NCBI GenBank assembly: GCA_009792885.1
Contig: WMCF01000057.1
Coordinates: 310,001 to 374,000 of the forward strand
Length of the DNA: 64,000 nucleotides
Direction: 5' to 3'
Source: Eremophila alpestris peregrina
Taxonomy: Eukaryota > Chordata > Aves > Passeriformes > Alaudidae
Positions within the stretch are counted from its first letter, which is position 1. Each line of letters starts with the position of its first letter. The position numbers and the translations under genes were made by a program. This document shows, one piece after another, positions 58,301-64,000 of this stretch. The notes under the pieces are model-generated. The model was not told where the DNA came from. It saw nothing but the letters and a program-made list of their open reading frames with translations, and made no database searches.

Positions 58301-60013
58301 CAGCGCACCATGAACGAGATCTACAAGAACGGCTCCAATGCCAACATCATGCCCCTGAAGGTAACCCTGGGGCTGTGTGTGCCAGCAGCACGCTGTGTGC
58401 AGCTGCTCCTGGGGACATGGACTGTCAGGAGGGGAAGCTGTTGTCTCTTCCCAGGCAGAAGCCCTTGCTAGGGCAGTGGCTCCGTCATCTCTGTGGATGG
58501 AGCAGGGTACAGGGACAGCTGGGGTGAGAGCCTGGCACACCTGCACACACCCCTGCCCTGCTGCTGACTCACTGCCAGGCAGCAGGTTGCTCAACCCCAA
58601 AGTACTTCAGTTTCCTCATCCTCAGAAATGCTGTCATCTTTTACCAGCTGCTTTGTTCTCCTTCCAGGGATGTTGTGGTTGGGGAGGCTGGGCAGGGAGC
58701 ACAGACAGGCTGTCTTACCTTACATGGAGCAATGACTGGCCAAACCCAGCTGCTCCTGCCTGCCTCCACACCTGGCATGGGTGCTCTCCCTGCCAGGCTG
58801 TACCCCTGCAGATTGGGAAAGAGGGTTCCAGCTGCAGGGAGGACAGAGTGGGACAGTGCTCTGTGTGCAGGTGTTCTCCCTGTGGAGAACTGACAACAGA
58901 CCAATGAAGGGTGCATAAGGACATTGAATCAAATAAAAGCCCAGGGAACTGGGGCCAGTGAAGAGGCTCAAACCCATAAAAACAGCACTAAAGGGTTTAC
59001 CCTTGTTAGAATACTTGAAGGAGGGTAGAAAACCCAACACATTTTGGAACTGGCACACGATGTATTTATCTGAAGTGCTGCAGGGTTGAGCAGGAGGTCC
59101 CTGCAGGGATTGGTAGGAAGCTCTAGATGGTGCTTTCCAGCCTATGGATGTACAGAGGTAGATAATGTAAATGATGCCATTTTCTCAACCTTTGGTAAAG
59201 GGATGTGCTTAGCAGCTCAGAGTCCTCTCTAGGTTCTGACTCCTAAAACTTCTTTTCCCTTGTGATGTAGTTCACAGCTCCCAGTATGGCCAGTGTCCTG
59301 GAGCAGCTGAACATTATCAATGGAATTCTCTTCATTCCACTAAGGTACAGTGATTCTTTTGGGTTACACCTTTACAAATCAAGTCTGTATTGTCTTAGTT
59401 TGCAAGAGAGCAGGAACCAGCTCCCCAGGATTTGTTGGTTTTAGATTACTCTTTTTTTTTTTTTTTAATTCTTATGAATTGTCTTTTATACTTCTAGTTG
59501 AAAATTTCATTGGGATGATGGTGGAAATACATGACCTGAGCTAAGACTGTTGTTTAAAGCTGTAAATAATCATTGGTGGTAAAAATGCAGCATCAGCAGC
59601 TGGAGGCTGCCTGACCATCAGGGAGATGAACCCCCTGCTCTGCCCCAGCCCCCCTGAGGGAGCAGGTCCTGCTTCCTCTTTGTTCAAACCCAGCCAGCAG
59701 ACTGTGCCCTGTGCTCAGGCATGGCTGAGCTGTGGGTGAGGGAGATGCAAGGAGTGTTTGCCCCACTGAACATGACCTTGTCCTGCTGCTTCGTCATTCC
59801 CACAGCCAGTCTAATGTCTGCTCCCCTTCCTGCTTCCCCTTCAGCCAAAAAGACTTGGAGAACCTTAAAGCCGAGGTGCAGCGACGCCAGCAGCTCCAGG
59901 AAAGCATGAAAAGTGGGGAACAGCTGGAAGCAGAGGACAAAGCTGTGGAGGAGAAAGAGGCTGAGCCGAGCATGCCTTCCACTGCCATCCCCTTAACACA
60001 GAGCTCTGCTTAA
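31212..60013 (+). CDS. CLUH: CLUH, clustered mitochondria protein homolog (26 coding exons)
   Basis: CLUH is a cytosolic protein that binds mRNAs of nuclear-encoded mitochondrial proteins; its loss makes mitochondria cluster near the nucleus (established). I followed 26 coding exons with matching phases throughout, giving 1,345 residues against about 1,309 in human. The extra length is at the N-terminus. Exon borders: 31212-31326, 42064-42260, 43752-43923, 44082-44225, 44427-44554, 45190-45344, 46130-46255, 47075-47222, 47882-47974, 48219-48913, 49447-49664, 49868-49972, 50730-50830, 52116-52268, 52880-52942, 53611-53855, 54562-54646, 55124-55277, 55560-55699, 55809-55889, 56456-56581, 57066-57187, 57402-57495, 58226-58360, 59271-59344, 59845-60013. 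Order of domains: N-terminal CLU region, CLU domain (mainly exon 10), central region, TPR repeats, acidic tail. An ATG in exon 2 (42087) aligns with the human canonical start and could be used by shorter transcripts. Confidence 0.97.
36404..36413 (+). promoter_or_regulatory. CTATTTATAA: combined TATA-like and MEF2-like site
   Basis: This matches the MEF2 consensus YTA(A/T)4TA(A/G) and also contains a TATA-like core. Several CAGCTG E-boxes follow between about 36478 and 36520. It lies about 370 bases before the MGNS reading frame. A start near 36440 would give a 5' exon ending at CTG|GTGAGC (36568) and a 212-base intron to the acceptor at 36780. This suggests an internal, possibly muscle-active, promoter; it is inference from motifs. 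Confidence 0.35.
36783..37706 (+). CDS. Unrecognised open frame [10 protein letters not shown]... in CLUH intron 1
   Basis: An open frame of 307 codons (to TGA at 37704-37706) starting right after an acceptor-like CATGAGCCAG (36771-36780). The N-terminus [12 protein letters not shown] resembles an N-myristoylated, palmitoylated membrane anchor (Gly2, Cys9, Cys10). At about residues 28-34, ERSPLLP fits an acidic-dileucine sorting motif. The middle is Pro/Ser/Ala-rich. A Gln5-Lys8 run (about residues 259-266 and on) comes from CAG and AAG repeats. CCA G|GTGCTC at 37593 would end the exon in phase 1, the phase needed to join CLUH exon 2, although that donor is weak. I do not recognise the protein. 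It could be an alternative CLUH N-terminus, a nested gene, or a chance frame in GC-rich DNA. Confidence 0.35.
   Translation: MGNSLFANCCRQVTDLLFQPRSSGSPDERSPLLPKSPTSCAVCPEMPEAAQYAGLYPDIIPSEAVTGSLQRGTEHIPDLPETKDKGAVAVCDESAWIPGAGTAGLLQQTEASHAVPVLPADLGERLAGLVGHAQSLEACQSCVKPEDSGLARRPCWQEEHVAARSPVPLDTALLHCRAPAPSPGSPATPSSALPPSVGRALPAPGAVVLPVSPGEVSPQAQDTSAGSVTEPTACPSRRSSCHPDSQTQVLPSKQQQQQKKKKKKKKLPVPGALPCCMEPAHVCPSRGGWLCVPVGWGTTNERGGEQR
37545..37580. repeat. (CAG)n(AAG)n repeat
   Basis: Five CAG units followed by six or so AAG units and an A-rich end. If the MGNS frame is translated this gives a Gln5-Lys8 tract; otherwise it is a plain trinucleotide repeat. Confidence 0.85.
38648..38890. repeat. TG-microsatellite-based minisatellite
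   Basis: About eight compound units, each a (TG)n run followed by gcagggattgctctgctctg or a shortened form. The TG runs vary in length between units. Open frames on both strands (Cys/Val or His/Thr repeats) are artefacts. Confidence 0.92.
39989..40080. repeat. 21-bp tandem repeat, about 4 copies
   Basis: A unit with core ctttcagctgaattctgc and a cctc/ttcc end is repeated four times with a degraded fifth. Each unit contains a pyrimidine-CAG acceptor-like motif and an overlapping CAGCTG E-box and GAATTC. Non-coding. Confidence 0.92.
42064..44554 (+). CDS. CLUH: CLUH exons 2-5 (N-terminal CLU region)
   Basis: Exons 42064-42260, 43752-43923, 44082-44225 and 44427-44554 encode residues about 39-252. 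Exon 2 starts with a variable acidic stretch and then the conserved [15 protein letters not shown]. Exons 3-4 carry [19 protein letters not shown] and [20 protein letters not shown], the ubiquitin-like CLU N-terminal domain. Exon 5 has a basic GKRKKK patch. Exon 3 ends GAA G|GCAAGT, so intron 3 (43924-44081) uses a GC donor. The next exon must begin AGCCATAC to continue the conserved EPYTVRE, which leaves no alternative. Confidence 0.95.
45190..47974 (+). CDS. CLUH: CLUH exons 6-9
   Basis: Exons 45190-45344, 46130-46255, 47075-47222 and 47882-47974 encode about residues 253-426. Recognisable blocks are [73 protein letters not shown] and [17 protein letters not shown]. All match human CLUH closely as I recall it. 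Splice borders are GT-AG with phases 2, 2, 0 and 0. The segment links the N-terminal domain to the CLU domain. Confidence 0.95.
48219..48913 (+). CDS. CLUH: CLUH exon 10 (core CLU domain)
   Basis: A single 695-base exon, far longer than the others, encodes about residues 427-658. It holds nearly the whole CLU domain: [56 protein letters not shown] and the run around [19 protein letters not shown]. It ends at [17 protein letters not shown] plus two bases. The retained long exon and near-identity with the remembered human sequence suggest strong constraint. Confidence 0.96.
49447..53855 (+). CDS. CLUH: CLUH exons 11-16 (linker and central region)
   Basis: Exons 49447-49664, 49868-49972, 50730-50830, 52116-52268, 52880-52942 and 53611-53855 encode about residues 658-953. 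Exon 11 carries an acidic, low-complexity linker ([17 protein letters not shown]) that differs from human. Exons 12-15 return to conserved sequence ([48 protein letters not shown]). Exon 16 carries [18 protein letters not shown] followed by a strongly basic [10 protein letters not shown] patch, which could contact RNA or act as a nuclear-localisation-like signal; that role is inference. Confidence 0.94.
54562..58360 (+). CDS. CLUH: CLUH exons 17-24 (TPR region)
   Basis: Exons 54562-54646, 55124-55277, 55560-55699, 55809-55889, 56456-56581, 57066-57187, 57402-57495 and 58226-58360 encode about residues 953-1265. From [19 protein letters not shown] the sequence forms TPR-type helical repeats: a block around [17 protein letters not shown], one around [19 protein letters not shown], one around [19 protein letters not shown] and one around [18 protein letters not shown]. 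TPRs usually mediate protein contacts. All borders are GT-AG and in frame. Confidence 0.95.
55524..55541. repeat. (TA)n microsatellite in CLUH intron 18
   Basis: Short alternating TA run about 20 bases before the acceptor of exon 19. Its closeness to the branch/polypyrimidine region is the only notable point. Confidence 0.85.
59271..60013 (+). CDS. CLUH: CLUH exons 25-26 (C-terminus)
   Basis: Exon 59271-59344 encodes [19 protein letters not shown] and on to LFIPL; exon 59845-60013 starts with [19 protein letters not shown] and ends in TAA at 60011-60013. The last about 40 residues are Glu/Ala/Ser-rich, disordered and less conserved than the rest, as in human CLUH. Confidence 0.95.
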
Positions 60014-60025
60014 CGTGTACCTCGC

Positions 60026-60027
<2 letters not shown>

Positions 60028-60054
<27 letters not shown>
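60028..60054 (+). repeat. Poly(A) run 15 bases after the CLUH stop
   Basis: An almost pure genomic A tract of about 26 bases directly after the coding end. It will be transcribed into the CLUH 3' UTR. Confidence 0.95.
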
Positions 60055-60056
<2 letters not shown>

Positions 60057-60690
60057 AGTTTAAACCACCCTTTTCTGAATCTGGCCCAGGGCCTTAGCTG
60101 CCCTTGGAGCAGCTCCTCCTTTTTGACAATGTTATTGCACTGGTACAATTAATACACAATGCAAAGAACTAATCTGAGCAATGTAATCTGTCTGCCCAAG
60201 CTTGTGTGTGCCACGCGAGGGGAAGTGGCCGGAGGCAGCACAGACCCGTCCTGGCGCGGGGCCCTCCTGCCTGTGTGTGTCCGTGTCATGTGTGTGCAGC
60301 AGTTACTTCTACTTTGTACATATCGATTCCAAATGAACTGTCTGGAGGAATGTAACATTTCTCAGGTCATTTTTATGTTGACTAAGGACACTGCTTTGCT
60401 AAACCAGTCAAGAACCAGCCCCATCACTGCTCCGCGTTCTTGTCAAACGTGGATTCCAAGCCAAAAGATTGATTTCTCCCCCAGTCACTATTCAAGATTG
60501 TGCTAAAACAGCCATATTTGTGTCGCTGAGATGACTGAAGCTTGTGACATGTGGAAGTGGGGGATGTACAGCATTTTCTACATCAGGATATAGCCATGGG
60601 ATTCCTTTAACCATTTTTTTCTATGTTTGGTTGGCAGTTTGGCAATTCAGTGGGGTTTTGTAACATTCACATTCTAATTTTCAAGGTAAA

Positions 60691-60742
60691 GATATAGATA
60701 GATATATATATATAGATATATAAATATAGATATATATATATA
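60691..60742. repeat. GATA/TA microsatellite
   Basis: Alternating GATA and TA units in the CLUH 3' UTR region; likely length-variable. Confidence 0.9.
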
Positions 60743-61689
60743 TGATATTCACCGTTCCACCTCTGCTCTGCTTGCAGCTGAGTAGCTTGGGATACTGTAT
60801 CCAAAGAGTGAGGGCTTGATCTTTAAAAAAGCGCACAAACTTCCACTGCAGTGGAAACCCCAGTGCCTCGGAGAGGTGGGAATGCAGCAGCTGAGGGCTG
60901 AGCTAAGGGAGAGAGGAGGGAATCACAGCCCTGTTTAAGGGTGGGGGAGAGGGGAGGAAAATTCAGTAATAGAGACCTGGTGTCATTTGCAGCTGCTGAC
61001 ACAGAGCTGAGGGCCCCAAACCTGTCAGAATTACAACCAGAAAGTACCAGGTTTGGGGGAAGGGATTTAAATTAAAAACTGAAGTTCCTCCAGCACTGAA
61101 ACCTCTGGCAATACCTTCACCTCTGGTGTTTTTGCACACTGGTTTTGGGACTGGCACTGGGAGCTGCCATTGCTGGCAATGGATGGCACTGAATGCAAGT
61201 GCCACTAAAGACATCCTCCTGTCCCCTGCCCTCCCACGCACATCCTGTGGGGTTGTCACTGTCCTCAAACAGGTAAGACGTGGCTGCTGCAGGCCCTGGG
61301 ATGCCGACAGAGTTGAATGTCCTGTTTTCCAAGCAGCTGCAGCTGCAGCACAAGGGTGGGCTGGCCGCAGCCCCGCGCTGCCGGCGCCGCCTCTCCCTCC
61401 TCCCTCCCTCGCATTGTCTGTCCCGGATCGTGCCCGTGCTAACCCGCGCTGCTGCTTTCACTCGCCCCTGGAGCCGAGTGCTGTCCCTGTGCTCTGTACC
61501 CTCCGTGTCCTGTCTGACCCTACAGGTATTTGTAACTCGGGGCTGGGCCGGGGGGGAAGGAGGGAGCAGCCTCTGAGGTGTTGGAGGCAACAAAAGCAGT
61601 CTTCACTGCAAATGAACTTGCTCTTATTAGAAAAATTCTGAATTTCCTGGAAAGCAATCAATAAATGACTACAGTGCATCTTTCCTACA

Positions 61690-62869
61690 AGATTTTTCTT
61701 TTACTAGTGTCTTACAGTCCATTAAAAGCTTTTTAAACTCTTCCAGGTATTTTTTTGGTTTCTTTACTGTTTGGTGCACAGTGTTGGTACCAGCACTGGA
61801 GCCACCACTCCTTTCCTTGGAGCAGGGGGGAGAGAACAGGCCCAGCTGACCTGGAGGCTCTAAAACCTACAAATTAGTATCAGAATCACAACCCCAGCCC
61901 AGAGGGGGCAGGACTCACAGCCTCTGCTGTCACAATCCATTTGTACTCAGGGAGAGGAGTCACTTTGCCCTCTCATCCCCTGGGGAGATGTGTCCTTCAG
62001 CTTCAATTCACTGCCCATACTGTTCCTGGCAACTCACACCTGCACCTGCCTTGTGCTCCCCGAGAGAAACTCACTACTTGTGGACACAGGAGGCTTTCCT
62101 CTCAACCCTCTCCCCAAAAACCACCTCTGTGCCACCCTGTCACCCCACCTGGGATAGCCCATGCACACACTGGCTATGGCAGTGGGTCTCCTCCACTGCA
62201 GAGCACCCTGCCATTTGCTCCCACAGCCCTCAGCTGGCAGGAGTGCCTTTCCCTTCTCTCCCCACATCAAGCTCAGGAGCACATTCCCTGTTCTTCCATT
62301 ATCAAGATGTGCCCATTCCAGTTCTGGCCACTGAGCCATCTCTAAACAGTACTTGAGGCAATTAGGGCCAAATCACGGACAAATTAAACCAAAGCACAGA
62401 CAGACACTAATGGCAGAACAGATGCTGCCAGAAACAGCCAGTGCCCTCAGCTCTGCAGGTACCCAGCACCCCTGAGCTGCCCCAGAGCTTCACCCCGAGG
62501 ATCCACAGCCCCTGCTGTCCCCAGCAGCTCCAACAGCGAGCCGGGAGCAGGGAAAGGCAGCTCCTGGCAGCTGTGGTACAGAGACACGGTCAGGATGAGG
62601 GGAAAATCCAACCAAACCAACCCAGGCAGGGCTGGCCTAGGCCAGGCACAGCGACAAGGCTCTCCTGCACACCTGTGAGACAGCTTAGCCCAGCGAAGCA
62701 TTTCCTGCAGCACCTCACTGCACCGGATCAACCAACAAAAACCTCTCACTGCTCCAGCTGCCACCAACCAGCTCAAAACCACTTCCTGCAGCCTCAGGTG
62801 AGCACAAGTCTAATTAAAATCAGAGCAAGGGCAAAGCAGGTGGGAGCAAAATCTGAGGGTGAAACATCA
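61690..62869. other. Tail-to-tail intergenic region CLUH / PAFAH1B1
   Basis: No coding exon or repeat recognised. It begins after the last CLUH polyadenylation-like motif and is ordinary mixed-composition DNA. Confidence 0.4.
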
Positions 62870-64000
62870 ATAGCTTTTTTCAAAATAGTTTTAATTCTTG
62901 CATCCAAGGAAACAAAACCACATCTAGTTTTATATGCATTTAATAGTTTACCAATTGGTACAATAAGATTTTTTTAATATGCAGAAAACATGAATAAATT
63001 TTGTTTTACACAGTCTGAGAGCAACAAATCTTACTGTAAAACACAGAGCAGTATTATATACATTCCTTTACCGATTTTGTTTTAATTGTGTCAATAGCTT
63101 CAGTTAACTCCTACAGCCTGGGAACTGTTCTCTCCAATTGCAACCTCTAACAGCGCTCCAACAAACATCTGACATTTGCCTTCAGTCGATGTCGGGATCG
63201 ACCCTAAAGCGTGAGGATTTTGCTAACTTCTCTTCAGAATGAACTCGGGGAAGCCTGAGGGACAGGCAGGACAGGAAAGCAGCTACTTACATGACACAGT
63301 GGAAAGATAAAAAGGCCAGTTAACGCCAGTTGTGACTTGCAAATCCAACGCGACCCCCCCGCTCCCCCCCCGTCCATCCCACCCCTCTATGCACGTGCTC
63401 TTGCTACAGGACTCTGGCATTGATTGAATACACGGACGTTATATACAGCTGGACACTACAGCTCGCTCCAAGGGCGCTTCTCCTTCACTCAACTCAGCAT
63501 CGGCAATATTCAAATCATTAAAGGATTACCAAGCCACCACTGTCTACGAAAACAAAGTATTTTTCCTTTTAAACAGCTCTCAGGGGAGTCAGGAGCTGTC
63601 TAAGAGTGATTTCTCAGGCAGTTCACATGGACAGGGAGAGGCAGAGGAGAGGCAGGGACCCCATACCCACAGTCCCCACTCACCACCAACTAGGGGTTGT
63701 TTTCCTTTCCTCAGTGCCCTGGGCACACATTGGTCACACCACACACAAAAGCAGGATGGGTTTCTTTCACCTTCTAAAGTGCAGGATGGTATAAAACATC
63801 AACTTCCAGCTCCTATCCAAACCACAAAAAACGCTGCACTTTCTGGCCCGTGTGGCGTGGCCCGGGCTGAGCCCAGGGAGCTGCAGGGGCGCTGCCAAGC
63901 CAGGGCTGGTTCCTGGCACACACCAGTGAACCTCTCACCCCCTCCAATGCATTCAGCTCATTACTGACCCGGTACCCTCACTGCTGCAGCTCTGATCACA
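62870..64000 (-). other. PAFAH1B1: Probable distal 3' UTR of PAFAH1B1
   Basis: The region from about 62870 is AT-richer and UTR-like. On the minus strand it has several ATTAAA-type polyadenylation motifs near 62888-62975. No WD40 coding exon is in the window, so only UTR could be present. The call rests on vertebrate synteny (PAFAH1B1 lies tail-to-tail with CLUH and has a multi-kilobase 3' UTR), plus the change in composition; I did not recognise the sequence itself with certainty. Confidence 0.4.

Larger units (their letters stand above)
60014..61690 (+). other. CLUH: CLUH 3' UTR (approximate)
   Basis: Non-coding sequence after the CLUH stop. It holds a 26-27 base A run (about 60028-60054), a GATA/TA microsatellite (about 60691-60742) and polyadenylation-like motifs ATTAAA at 61071-61076 and AATAAA at 61660-61665. 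Which site is used cannot be told from sequence. A short CpG-rich stretch (about 61350-61470) lies inside. Confidence 0.5.

Noticed and set aside
1..64000. CRISPR arrays, operons, tRNA/rRNA genes, toxin or phage systems
   Set aside because: Nothing of the kind was seen; the spliced vertebrate genes and avian repeats identify nuclear bird DNA.

Overview
The window looks like a GC-rich, gene-dense piece of a bird nuclear genome, probably a songbird-like species. The evidence is CR1-type LINE fragments, a solo-LTR-like block, many GC-rich minisatellites, small introns with GT-AG borders, and proteins that read as vertebrate orthologues. The gene order RAP1GAP2 - CCDC92B - CLUH - (PAFAH1B1) matches human 17p13.3, which corresponds to a microchromosome (chr19) in chicken. 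That synteny is recalled knowledge and was not computed here. There are no prokaryotic features, CRISPR arrays, tRNA or rRNA genes. Two runs of N (6321-6375 and 30240-30975) are assembly gaps, both inside or beside GC-rich tandem repeats.

Layout. Positions 1-10.3 kb hold the 5' end of RAP1GAP2 on the minus strand. It has the classic first coding exon (MFQRKRSVSFGGYGW, 1409-1452) and an upstream pair of phase-compatible exons (10236-10285 and 8330-8446) that look like an alternative long N-terminus. Positions 10.3-14.8 kb are non-coding, with a CpG-rich composite minisatellite near 12.5-12.8 kb. Positions 14.8-24.7 kb hold CCDC92B on the plus strand: a GC-rich 5' exon and three coding exons encoding 263 residues. 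Positions 24.7-30 kb are intergenic, or a distal CCDC92B 3' UTR, with CR1 and LTR remnants.

Positions 31.2-60.0 kb hold CLUH on the plus strand. I could follow it through 26 coding exons with a continuous reading frame of 1,345 residues, including one GC-AG intron. Its 10.7 kb first intron contains an unexplained open reading frame that starts [10 protein letters not shown]. It lies downstream of a TATA/MEF2-like promoter and is in phase with CLUH exon 2. Positions 60.0-61.7 kb are the CLUH 3' UTR, and about 62.87 kb to the end is probably the tail of PAFAH1B1 3' UTR on the minus strand (tail-to-tail arrangement).

The genes are independent vertebrate housekeeping or signalling genes and do not form an operon-like system. 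RAP1GAP2 turns off Rap1, CCDC92B is a coiled-coil protein of the centrosome/cilium-associated CCDC92 family, and CLUH binds mRNAs for nuclear-encoded mitochondrial proteins. I found no clearly new multi-gene system. The most interesting leads are alternative N-termini: the RAP1GAP2 upstream exon pair and the MGNS reading frame in CLUH intron 1.
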